The translations under genes were made by a program, and so were the position numbers. The notes under the pieces are model-generated. The model had not been told where the DNA came from, searched no databases, and worked only from the letters and a program-made list of their open reading frames with translations. From the NCBI GenBank assembly GCA_030696235.1, contig JAUYSN010000234.1, positions 1-6,903 on the forward strand: a DNA stretch of 6,903 nt, in the 5' to 3' direction. Position 1 is the stretch's first letter. The number at the start of each line of letters is the position of its first letter. This DNA comes from Sulfuricella sp. Its GTDB lineage: Bacteria > Pseudomonadota > Gammaproteobacteria > Burkholderiales > Sulfuricellaceae. Below are positions 1-6,381 of this stretch, piece by piece.

Positions 1-351
1 GGCAGACTGTAGCAGAAACACGAAGGGCGAGGCGCTGCCGTCCATGATCGGCACTTCCGGCGCGGACAGGTCGACATAGGCATTGTCGATACCCAAGCCG
101 GCAAAAGCAGACATCAGATGCTCGACGGTAGACACTTTGACGCCATCCCGCACCAGCGTCGAGGACAACCGGGTTTCTCCGACACTGTACGGCTCCGCCT
201 TGATCTCCACAGGCTCAGCCAGATCGACGCGACGAAACACGATGCCGGTGTCGACCGCGGCCGGACGCAAGGTGAGGTACACCTTCTCGCCGGTATGCAG
301 CCCCACCCCGGTGGCGCGTATGATATTTTTCAGTGTCCGCTGTCTAATCAC
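1..351 (-). CDS. lpxC: LpxC, UDP-3-O-acyl-N-acetylglucosamine deacetylase (N-terminal 117 codons; 3' end outside window)
   Basis: LpxC is the cytosolic zinc deacetylase that makes the committed step of lipid A synthesis, removing acetate from UDP-3-O-acyl-GlcNAc. The visible N-terminal part reads [20 protein letters not shown] at its start, the family opening, then [17 protein letters not shown], where Glu77 and His78 correspond to the catalytic Glu78 and zinc ligand His79 of the E. coli enzyme. It continues through [15 protein letters not shown], a conserved loop. The other zinc ligands (His238 and Asp242 in E. coli) would lie beyond the window. I chose the GTG at 351 because it lines up exactly with the E. 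coli start (MIKQRTLK); an in-frame ATG at 363 would add only four residues and has no ribosome site. The GTG has a weak GGGA about 6 bases upstream. It lies downstream of the GGDEF gene, same strand, but 235 bases apart and with a promoter of its own. Identity is secure; the exact start is likely. Confidence 0.96.
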   Translation of the reverse strand, partial: MIRQRTLKNIIRATGVGLHTGEKVYLTLRPAAVDTGIVFRRVDLAEPVEIKAEPYSVGETRLSSTLVRDGVKVSTVEHLMSAFAGLGIDNAYVDLSAPEVPIMDGSASPFVFLLQSA

Positions 352-391
352 GAAATTTCCCATGAGCATCATGGTGTTGTCAGAGGCCGGC

Positions 392-420
392 AGTTTAGCA
401 CGGCAAGCGTGGCAGGCCAA
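392..420 (-). promoter_or_regulatory. Probable sigma-70 promoter of lpxC
   Basis: On the minus strand TTGGCC (415-420) is followed by a 17-base spacer and TAAACT (392-397). The -10 is preceded by TGC, an extended -10 (TGn) motif. Transcription would start near 385, giving a leader of roughly 34 bases before the GTG of lpxC. This would let lpxC be expressed apart from the division genes upstream. It is read by eye only. A weaker alternative lies upstream: TTCGAA (466-471), 18 bases, GATAAT (442-447). Confidence 0.6.
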
Positions 421-445
421 CTCTCGCACCGAAACACACTAATTA

Positions 446-480
446 TCAGCCATGCCAAACTTGGCTTCGAACATGGCTGA
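446..480. other. Perfect 9-bp inverted repeat upstream of the lpxC promoter
   Basis: TCAGCCATG (446-454) is repeated inverted as CATGGCTGA (472-480). The 17-base interior holds a second palindrome, GCCAA-AC-TTGGC (454-465), which shares one base with the outer arm. It could be a protein-binding site, or an RNA hairpin at the end of the GGDEF transcript. There is no T-run after the hairpin in the minus direction (TAATTAG follows), so a classical intrinsic terminator is not supported. The GATAAT of a possible second promoter abuts its left edge. Function unknown. Confidence 0.5.
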
Positions 481-491
481 CTGAACAGTTC

Positions 492-576
492 GCAAGGGTG
501 GATTAACGTAGCGCAATCCGCCGGATGAACCAAGCCGAAACATCCAGTGCAATACGTTACGCTATTGCGCCCTTGC
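492..576. repeat. REPIN-like double palindrome, family A, between the GGDEF gene and lpxC
   Basis: The outer tips are GCAAGGG (492-498) and CCCTTGC (570-576), a perfect 7-bp inverted repeat. Inside are two hairpins. The left one pairs GGTGGATT (497-504) with AATCCGCC (515-522), with one G.T pair. The right one pairs GTGCAATA (547-554) with TATTGCGC (563-570), again with one wobble. The left half matches the left half of the element at 6382 in about 22 of 27 positions, sharing the core CGTAGCG and the ending ATCCGCC. Two facing REP units with short tips are the layout of REPINs. The tips read GCAA rather than the usual GTAG on both sides. It ends 10 bases after the stop of the GGDEF gene. Confidence 0.8.
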
Positions 577-586
577 ATATAGCAGA

Positions 587-2929
587 CTACCGATCTTCGT
601 CCAGCATCTCGACAAACGCAGTGACGACGTTGGCATCGAACTGGCTGCCAGCGTTCGCGCGAAGAATTGCCCTTGCCTCGTGAGGCTTTATCGCCCTGCG
701 TTGCGGCCGGCCGCTGGTCATGGCGCAATAGGCGTCGACTACGGACAGAATGCGCGCCAGATAGGGAATGGCTTCCCCCCGCAGCTTGTCTGGATAGCCA
801 CCGCCATCATGCCACTCGTGGTGGGAGCGCACCACCAATGCGGCATCACGCAACGCCGGCACCTGTTCAAGCAGCACAGCGCCAATCACGGGGTGCTGCC
901 GGATCGCTCTCCAGTCGTCCGCCGTGAACACCTCGCGCTTGTTGAGCACGTCTTCTGGAATCGAGATATAGCCGATGTCACGCAGCACGGCGGCGAGTCC
1001 GAGCGTGTGCATGTCCGCAGCGGGAAGTTCGAGCTTCTTGCCCAGCCTGAGCGCGAAGTGCTCGACCAGGTCCGTATGATCGCGCAGGTGGGCGGTCTTC
1101 ATGTTCACCGCCGTGGCCACGGCCTTGGCGTTTTCGCTGTCCTCGTTCAGCAATTGTACGATGCGGCCCGGGTCTCGCTCCAGCTCCGCCTGCAACAGCT
1201 CCCGGTACAGGAAAACCCGGTTCCTGCCGGTATTCTTGGCCAGATACAATGCCTGATCGGCCCGCTCCAGCATGGCCTCGATATTTCCCGCGCTGTGCGG
1301 GAAGCAGGCGATACCGATACTCACGGTCACGCCGATCTCGTGTCCGTCCGGCAGCGCGAACGGCGTGCGCGAAATGGCCTTGCGGATGCGTTCCGCCACG
1401 ACCTTGGCTCCGCCTTCATCCGTCTCGGGAAGGGCAATGACGAATTCCTCCCCGCCGAAACGCGCCACGCTGTCGATATCGCGCGTCTGATGTACCAGGA
1501 CGGCGGCTAATGCCTTGAGCACAGCGTCACCGGCCACATGCCCGTAGGTGTCGTTAACTTTCTTGAAATGGTCGATATCCAGCAACAGCAATGAGAAGGC
1601 CTTGCCATAGCGCTGGGCGCGCTGCTGTTCGATCTTCAGGCGGTCTTCGAGTACGCGCCGGTTCAACAGGCCGGTAAGTGCATCGGTCGCCGCCTGCTTT
1701 ACGGTGTTGGCGTGGAGCCGGGTGTTCTCGGCGGCAATCGCCGCCAGGTGCGAAAATGTGGCCAGCAGCTCGATTTCTTCCGGCAGGAAAGTATCACGGT
1801 CATCCCGATACAGATAAAGCACGCCGAGCGGGTGGGTCTGGCTGATGAAAGGCAGGCACAGGAAACAGAGAATCCCTTCCTTGCGCGTGAGTTCGCTGAG
1901 CTTGTGCTCGGTTTCGGGACGATCATTGCTGAGTATGTATTTCCTGCTCGCCAGGGCTTTGTCGGCGAGGCCGCCAGGGCGAAATGACATGTTCTTGATG
2001 AAATGATCCGATAGTCCCTGGGTATGCCACTCCCCGAAACATTGCTTGTCCTCGTCATAAAAAGCCAGGCAGGCGGCTTTCGACCCAGTCAGCGCGATGC
2101 CAGAACGCATGATCCTGTCCAGCAGTTCCTGCCATCCCAGCGTCGAGGAAATCGCCACGGCAATATGGTTCAACGCGGAAATACGCGAGGTTTTTTCGCC
2201 GACAGCGGCGGCCATGCGGTTGAAAGTCTCCGCCAGTTCGCCGATTTCATCGCGGGAGGAAATCGTGGCGCGTCTGTCATAGGCACCCGCGGCGATGGCG
2301 CGTGTTCCCTCCGTCAACCGCCGCAACGGCAATGCCACAACATAGCGTGCCATGGCAAAGCCGATCACACCGAGGAGCAGGGTCAATCCGAGAACGACAA
2401 CCTGGAAAATGGCAAACCCGCGGGCGTCCCCGGCGGCATCCAGCTCCAGCAATTTTACGGCCCTGTCGAGGAGCGCCACCTGATCAGGGGCCCGGGCCTC
2501 GTACCGGATCAACGCGGCATTCGCTTCGGCGCTGCGCGCCGGGTCGATCTCCACAAGCAGCGGCTTCAGTTCGCTCTCCCACTTGGCGTGGGCCTCGGTG
2601 AGGAGCGCGCGCAGTTCATCGTTCGCACGGGCCGCCTCCGCGCGCGCTCCAAACTCCATGAAATAGTGTTCGTAATCCGCCAGGGTCCTGGCGAAGGTTT
2701 CCCGCGATGCGCCCGACCACCCGCCTGCAGCCACCGCCTGACGCGAAAGGGTGCCGAGCAGAAGGGTGCGGAAACGCTGCTTCCCGGCATCGTTGATCAG
2801 CGCGCCCATTTCCTCGCCGACATGTAAAGTGCCGAATATGCCGACGCCAAGCTGAAACGCCTGCAACACCAGGAAGCCGGCTAGCAGGAGCGCGAATTTG
2901 CGCGTCAGTGTACGGCCAAACCAAGCCAT
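587..2929 (-). CDS. Membrane sensor diguanylate cyclase (HAMP-GAF-GGDEF) with degenerate HD-GYP domain
   Basis: A 780-residue inner-membrane signalling protein predicted to make c-di-GMP. Order: TM1 about 11-33; periplasmic region 34-171 with DAGKQRFRTLLLG (47-59), resembling the P-box of NarX/PilJ-type sensors; TM2 172-194; HAMP 195-247; GAF about 250-405; GGDEF about 412-575; HD-GYP-like 605-775. The cyclase looks intact: LLDIDHFKKVND with the metal ligand Asp451, GGEEF at 492-496, and the product-inhibition motif RDID at 483-486, five residues before GGEEF. The last domain keeps His679, HHE (703-705), GYP (711-713) and Asp732. However, the HDxGK signature reads RDIGY (650-654), so the HD His and the Lys are lost and hydrolysis of c-di-GMP is doubtful. 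Start: ATG at 2929, with AAGGAA about 8-9 bases upstream. It follows ftsZ by 158 bases with no clear terminator, so read-through from the division operon is possible. Domain calls are firm; the sensed signal is unknown. Confidence 0.93.
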   Translation of the reverse strand: MAWFGRTLTRKFALLLAGFLVLQAFQLGVGIFGTLHVGEEMGALINDAGKQRFRTLLLGTLSRQAVAAGGWSGASRETFARTLADYEHYFMEFGARAEAARANDELRALLTEAHAKWESELKPLLVEIDPARSAEANAALIRYEARAPDQVALLDRAVKLLELDAAGDARGFAIFQVVVLGLTLLLGVIGFAMARYVVALPLRRLTEGTRAIAAGAYDRRATISSRDEIGELAETFNRMAAAVGEKTSRISALNHIAVAISSTLGWQELLDRIMRSGIALTGSKAACLAFYDEDKQCFGEWHTQGLSDHFIKNMSFRPGGLADKALASRKYILSNDRPETEHKLSELTRKEGILCFLCLPFISQTHPLGVLYLYRDDRDTFLPEEIELLATFSHLAAIAAENTRLHANTVKQAATDALTGLLNRRVLEDRLKIEQQRAQRYGKAFSLLLLDIDHFKKVNDTYGHVAGDAVLKALAAVLVHQTRDIDSVARFGGEEFVIALPETDEGGAKVVAERIRKAISRTPFALPDGHEIGVTVSIGIACFPHSAGNIEAMLERADQALYLAKNTGRNRVFLYRELLQAELERDPGRIVQLLNEDSENAKAVATAVNMKTAHLRDHTDLVEHFALRLGKKLELPAADMHTLGLAAVLRDIGYISIPEDVLNKREVFTADDWRAIRQHPVIGAVLLEQVPALRDAALVVRSHHEWHDGGGYPDKLRGEAIPYLARILSVVDAYCAMTSGRPQRRAIKPHEARAILRANAGSQFDANVVTAFVEMLDEDR

Positions 2930-2980
2930 GGCATCAGTTCCTTGGGAAAGCGATTAGCCATATCAAAACAAGCGATTCTG

Positions 2981-3014
2981 GGGCGCATCAGCGTAAGGTA
3001 TTTGCAATAGCGCC
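2981..3014. repeat. Solitary, decayed REP-like palindrome of family A between ftsZ and the GGDEF gene
   Basis: The first 22 bases from 2981 (GGGCGCA, two differences, AGCGTAA, one difference, GTATT) match the reverse complement of the right half of the 492-576 element (positions 572-551) at 19 positions. GGCGC (2982-2986) can pair with GCGCC (3010-3014). The second half of a REPIN is not recognisable, so this looks like a single unit or an eroded element. The rest of the 158-base gap (2930-3087) holds a small CACGC/GCGTG hairpin near 3040-3053 without a T-run, and I see no convincing promoter there. Confidence 0.55.
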
Positions 3015-3087
3015 GATGTACCACTTTAGCTCAAGTTCCACGCGCTCGCGTGCGGCACCGACGCGCAGCCAGTTTTGAATGTACACC

Positions 3088-4242
3088 TCAGTCAGCTTGC
3101 TTGCGCAGGAATGCCGGAATATCGAGCAATTCCACGCCGGACTGTTTCATCGCCTCGACCTGGGCATCACGCCGACGACGCATCACTGCAGGCTGCTCCA
3201 GCTCGGTGTAATCCACCATCATCGGCTCATTGTCGGTACCGGTCTTCGAAATCACTATGCTCAACGGCTTGCTCTGTTGACGGTTGACCGGCGAACCCAG
3301 GCCGGTAGCCACCACTGTCACGCGCAATTCGTCCTGCAGTGTGTTGTCGAACACCGTGCCGAAAATCACCGTTGCATCCTCGGCGGTAAAGCTGCGAATG
3401 GTGTTCATCACCTCGTAGACTTCCTCGAGATTCATGTCCTCGCTGGCACTGATGTTGACCAGTACACCGCGCGCGCCGGACAGGTTGACATCCTCCAGCA
3501 GCGGGCTGGCCACTGCCTGTTCCGCCGCCATGCGGGCGCGGTCGGCGCCGGTTGCCTGGGCCGAGCCCATCATCGCCATGCCCATCTCAGACATCACCGT
3601 GCGCACGTCGGCAAAGTCGACGTTGATCAAGCCGGTGCACTTGATCAGCTCGGCAATGCCCGCCACCGCGCCATGCAACACGCCATCCGCCGCCTTGAAG
3701 GCATCGCGGAAACCGATCTTGCCGCCCAGCACTTCCATCAGCTTATCGTTGGGGATCACGATCAGCGAATCGACATGCTGTGTCAGCGCCTCGATGCCTT
3801 CGAGCGCCACTTTCATGCGCTTACCCTCGAAGCCGAACGGCTTGGTCACCACCGCCACGGTCAGGATGCCCAGCTCCTTGGCGACTTCGGCCACCACCGG
3901 CGCGGCGCCGGTGCCGGTGCCGCCACCCATGCCGGCGGTGATGAACAGCATGTCGGCGCCGTCGATCAGCTCGGCGATGCGCTCGCGGTCTTCCAGCGCG
4001 GCTTCGCGTCCGACCCCGGGATTGGCGCCCGCACCCAAACCCTTGGTGATGGCCGAGCCCAGCTGCACGGTGATGCCGGCCTGATTGCGCTTGAGCGCCT
4101 GCGCATCGGTGTTGGCGCAGATAAACTCGACGCCCTCCAGGCCACTGGCGATCATGTGATCCACTGCATTGCCGCCGCAGCCACCCACGCCAATCACCTT
4201 GATTACCGCTTCCTGTGTTTGTGTGTCCATGATCTCAAACAT
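3088..4242 (-). CDS. ftsZ: FtsZ, tubulin-like cell division GTPase
   Basis: FtsZ polymerises with GTP at midcell into the Z ring that recruits the divisome. The product is 384 residues, a normal length. Visible motifs: GVGGCGGNA at the nucleotide pocket (18-26), NTDAQAL (44-50), the tubulin signature GGGTGTG (106-112), and the T7 synergy loop NVDFADVR (207-214) with the Asp residues that catalyse GTP hydrolysis in the next subunit. A basic MRRRRDAQ patch (354-361) lies in the short linker, and DIPAFLRKQAD (374-384) is the C-terminal peptide that binds FtsA and ZipA. I chose the ATG at 4242 because the protein then starts MFEIMDTQTQ, as betaproteobacterial FtsZ does, and AAAGGAGA lies five bases upstream. 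An in-frame ATG at 4269 would add nine residues upstream of that site. It follows ftsA by 54 bases, so co-transcription is very likely. All key residues are present. Confidence 0.98.
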   Translation of the reverse strand: MFEIMDTQTQEAVIKVIGVGGCGGNAVDHMIASGLEGVEFICANTDAQALKRNQAGITVQLGSAITKGLGAGANPGVGREAALEDRERIAELIDGADMLFITAGMGGGTGTGAAPVVAEVAKELGILTVAVVTKPFGFEGKRMKVALEGIEALTQHVDSLIVIPNDKLMEVLGGKIGFRDAFKAADGVLHGAVAGIAELIKCTGLINVDFADVRTVMSEMGMAMMGSAQATGADRARMAAEQAVASPLLEDVNLSGARGVLVNISASEDMNLEEVYEVMNTIRSFTAEDATVIFGTVFDNTLQDELRVTVVATGLGSPVNRQQSKPLSIVISKTGTDNEPMMVDYTELEQPAVMRRRRDAQVEAMKQSGVELLDIPAFLRKQAD

Positions 4243-4247
4243 GCCCG

Positions 4248-4255
4248 TCTCCTTT
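4248..4255 (-). promoter_or_regulatory. Ribosome binding site that fixes the ftsZ start
   Basis: AAAGGAGA on the minus strand, five bases before the ATG at 4242, is a near-perfect Shine-Dalgarno sequence. It lies downstream of the alternative ATG at 4269, and so supports the shorter 384-residue FtsZ. The strong site fits the high FtsZ level that cells need relative to FtsA. Confidence 0.85.
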
Positions 4256-4296
4256 ATTGTTGTGCCCAAAGTCTAAAAAACCCAAAAATTACCTGC

Positions 4297-5535
4297 TCAA
4301 AAATTCCCCTGAAACCAACTCTTCATCCGATTGAAAATCTGTGTCATCGAGCCGTTCTGCAGCGTTGCCAGGTGATGCCGCTGGTGTTGATCCATGCCCG
4401 CGAGCAGCAGCCCGACGCCGGTGGCGAAGCGCGGATTGCGCACCACCTCGGCCAACCCGCCCACGTATTGCGGCATCCCCAGCCGCACCGGCATGTGGAA
4501 CACCTCCTCGCCCAGCTCCGCCATACCCTCCATGGCGCTGCTGCCACCAGTGATGACGATGCCGGAAGAGAGCAGCTCCTCGAAACCGCTGCGGCGCAAT
4601 TCCGCCTGCACCAGGCTGTACAGTTCCTCGACTCGCGGCTCGATCACCTCGGCCAGGGTCTGACGGGACAGCTGGCGCGCAGGCCGGTCGCCGACGCCGA
4701 GTACCTCGATCATTTGCTTCGCGTCGGCCAGCTGGCGCAGCGCGCAGCCGTATTTAACCTTCAGGTCCTCGGCATCCGCCGTTGGCGTCCTGAGCGCCAT
4801 GGCCACATCGTTGGTGATCTGGTCGCCGGCGATCGGGATCACCGAGGTGTGGCGGATCGCGCCGCCGGTGAATACCGCGATGTCGGTAGTGCCGCCGCCG
4901 ATGTCCACCAGGCACACACCCAGGTCTTTTTCGTCCTCCGACAACACCGCCATGCTGGATGCCAGCGGCTGCAGGATCAGGTCGCGCACTTCCAGCCCGC
5001 AGCGGCGCACGCACTTGATGATATTCTGGGCCGCGCTGATCGCGCCGGTGACGATATGCACCTTGACCTCCAGCTTCACCCCGCTCATGCCGAGCGGCTC
5101 GCGCACGTCTTCCTGCCCGTCGATGATGAATTCCTGGGTAAGAATATGCAGTACCTGCTGGTCGGTTGGAATGATCACCGCGCGCGCCGTTTCAATCACC
5201 CGGTCAACGTCGGACTGGCCCACTTCCTTATCCTTGATCGCCACCATGCCATGCGAGTTGATGCTCCTGATATGGCTGCCGGCGATGCCGGTGTAGACCT
5301 CGCGAATCTTGCAGTCGGCCATCAGCTCGGCTTCCTCCAGCGCGCGCTGGATGGCGTTGACGGTGGACTCGATATTCACCACCACGCCCTTCTTCAGACC
5401 GCGCGACGGCGCCTGCCCCATGCCGATGACCTCCAGCCGCCCTTCCGGCAGGATCTCCGCGACGATGGCGACGATTTTCGAGGTGCCGATGTCCAGACCC
5501 ACGATCAGATTTTTTTGCTCTTTAGTCTTGCTCAT
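4297..5535 (-). CDS. ftsA: FtsA, actin-like membrane anchor of the Z ring
   Basis: FtsA is an actin/Hsp70-fold ATPase that ties FtsZ filaments to the inner membrane and recruits later divisome proteins. The 412 residues match the usual size. Phosphate-1 loop GLDIGTSKI is at 13-21, the 1C subdomain specific to FtsA lies around 85-165, phosphate-2 LVDIGGGTTDIAVF is at 209-222, and the adenosine motif GIVITGGSSAMEGM is at 325-338. The C-terminus, IFNRMKSWFQGNF (400-412), is the amphipathic membrane-targeting helix. ATG at 5535 is preceded by GAGGGAGA at 5542-5549, a good ribosome site. The gap to ftsQ is 109 bases and is nearly filled by a palindromic element at 5556-5643, whereas these genes are often close or overlapping in other proteobacteria. 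The gap to ftsZ is 54 bases and contains the octamer CAAAAATT twice (4283-4290, 4298-4305, plus-strand reading). No residue looks abnormal. Confidence 0.98.
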   Translation of the reverse strand: MSKTKEQKNLIVGLDIGTSKIVAIVAEILPEGRLEVIGMGQAPSRGLKKGVVVNIESTVNAIQRALEEAELMADCKIREVYTGIAGSHIRSINSHGMVAIKDKEVGQSDVDRVIETARAVIIPTDQQVLHILTQEFIIDGQEDVREPLGMSGVKLEVKVHIVTGAISAAQNIIKCVRRCGLEVRDLILQPLASSMAVLSEDEKDLGVCLVDIGGGTTDIAVFTGGAIRHTSVIPIAGDQITNDVAMALRTPTADAEDLKVKYGCALRQLADAKQMIEVLGVGDRPARQLSRQTLAEVIEPRVEELYSLVQAELRRSGFEELLSSGIVITGGSSAMEGMAELGEEVFHMPVRLGMPQYVGGLAEVVRNPRFATGVGLLLAGMDQHQRHHLATLQNGSMTQIFNRMKSWFQGNF

Positions 5536-5555
5536 CCCTTGTCTCCCTCGTTAGC

Positions 5556-5643
5556 TGGGTAGGGTGGGCACAGCCTTATCGTGCCCACGCGGATATCGAT
5601 GTGTTGCGCTCGCGTGGGCACAAAAACGTGCCCACCCTACCCA
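5556..5643. repeat. REPIN-like nested inverted repeat, family B, between ftsQ and ftsA
   Basis: The perfect 16-bp arms TGGGTAGGGTGGGCAC (5556-5571) and its complement (5628-5643) enclose a second perfect 11-bp pair, GTGCCCACGCG (5581-5591) and CGCGTGGGCAC (5611-5621). The octamer GTGGGCAC or its complement therefore occurs four times, and the arms can pair either as a long hairpin or as two side-by-side hairpins. The element starts one base after the ftsQ stop and ends 20 bases before the ftsA ATG, just clear of its ribosome site. GTAGGG tips resemble those of the element at 6382, but the palindrome core is different. From memory, similar GTAGGGTGGGCAC repeats are abundant in betaproteobacterial genomes; this was not checked. 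Confidence 0.88.
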
Positions 5644-5644
5644 T

Positions 5645-6364
5645 CTAGCCCTTAGCCTTCTTCAATGCAATCTCCGGGTAGCGCACCGCAAACCCGTTGG
5701 GATAGCGCAGGTCGGCGTAAGCCACCGAGTGCGGGAGCTTGGCGACAGTCTGGCCGTACACCCCGACGAATTTCTCCAAGCGCTCGCGCACCTTTTCCCT
5801 GCCCAATTCCACTACCAGTCCATTATTCAGCTTGAGCTGCAACGCACGGCGGTCCGACAGGGTCATGCGGGTCAGTACCAGGTTGAACGGCTCGAGCAAC
5901 CGGCCGAATTCCTCATAATGCCCGGTCACTTCCCTGGCCGCGTCTTCCGGGCCGTTAAACTCCGGCAGCACCGCGTTCGAAGCCGCCCTGAACAGCTCGC
6001 CGTGGGTGTTGACCAGCGCCGAACTGCCCCAGCGTGCCAGCACCACATGCTCCTCGATCGCCACTTCCAGCCTGTCCGGCCAGCGCCGCCTCACGTTCAC
6101 GTTGCGCACCCAGGGCAGCTTCTCGAACGCCGCGCGGGTGCGGTTCAGATCGAGGGTAAAGAAATTCCCCTTCATCTCGCGTGCAACGATGAACTTCACC
6201 TGCTCGCGGTTGACGTGCTGCAACTCTCCCTTGACGTCCACCTTGCGCAGCGGAAACACCGGCAGATGCACCACCAGGAACAGCACGGCATACACCAGCA
6301 GCACCGCCGCCAGGGCGTAAAGCGTGTTTGCCAGCCACAAGGTCATCTGCGTTTTATCCCACAC
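5645..6364 (-). CDS. ftsQ: FtsQ, divisome membrane protein with POTRA domain
   Basis: FtsQ is a bitopic inner-membrane protein that joins FtsB and FtsL and links the cytoplasmic and periplasmic parts of the divisome. The 239-residue product has a short cytoplasmic tail, one membrane segment (about 11-32, LANTLYALAAVLLVYAVLFL), then a periplasmic POTRA domain from FPLRKVDVKG to about residue 107. That domain contains the family hallmark LPWVRNVNVRRRWPDRLEVAIEEH (83-106). The C-terminal FtsQ domain follows and ends in RYPNGFAVRYPEIALKKAKG. The start is GTG at 6364: MWDKTQ matches the MWD/MWH opening common in betaproteobacterial FtsQ. A later in-frame ATG (Met7) would lose it. The ribosome site is weak (TGGAA, about 9 bases upstream), which fits a low-abundance protein. 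It follows ddl by 57 bases, most of which is one half of a repeat element. Confidence 0.96.
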   Translation of the reverse strand: MWDKTQMTLWLANTLYALAAVLLVYAVLFLVVHLPVFPLRKVDVKGELQHVNREQVKFIVAREMKGNFFTLDLNRTRAAFEKLPWVRNVNVRRRWPDRLEVAIEEHVVLARWGSSALVNTHGELFRAASNAVLPEFNGPEDAAREVTGHYEEFGRLLEPFNLVLTRMTLSDRRALQLKLNNGLVVELGREKVRERLEKFVGVYGQTVAKLPHSVAYADLRYPNGFAVRYPEIALKKAKG

Positions 6365-6381
6365 GGTTCAGTTCCAGGTTT

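Noticed and set aside
349..363. ATG at 363 as the lpxC start
   Set aside because: It adds MGNF ahead of the family start, has no ribosome site, and the GTG at 351 aligns exactly with known LpxC N-termini.
680..1510. A 276-codon open frame on the plus strand opposite the GGDEF/HD-GYP coding region
   Set aside because: The minus strand here carries well-conserved GGDEF and HD-GYP motifs; the plus frame is a low-information shadow.
3040..3053. CACGC/GCGTG hairpin after ftsZ as a transcription terminator
   Set aside because: The stem is only five base pairs and no T-run follows it in the direction of transcription.
4240..4269. Upstream ATG at 4269 as the ftsZ start (nine more residues)
   Set aside because: The ribosome site AAAGGAGA lies between it and the ATG at 4242, and FtsZ homologs begin at MFEIMDTQTQ.
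4283..4305. Direct repeat of CAAAAATT around the ftsA stop
   Set aside because: It is a short A-rich octamer present twice, overlapping the ftsA end, and is likely chance composition.
3079..5562. An 827-codon open frame on the plus strand across ftsZ and ftsA
   Set aside because: It is antisense to two clearly real genes, and its protein is rich in His, Ala, Gln and Arg, as produced by reading GC-biased codons backwards. It has no recognisable domain.
5576..5644. A 22-residue open frame starting ATG within the ftsQ-ftsA gap
   Set aside because: It lies wholly inside the palindromic repeat, has no ribosome site and resembles no protein.
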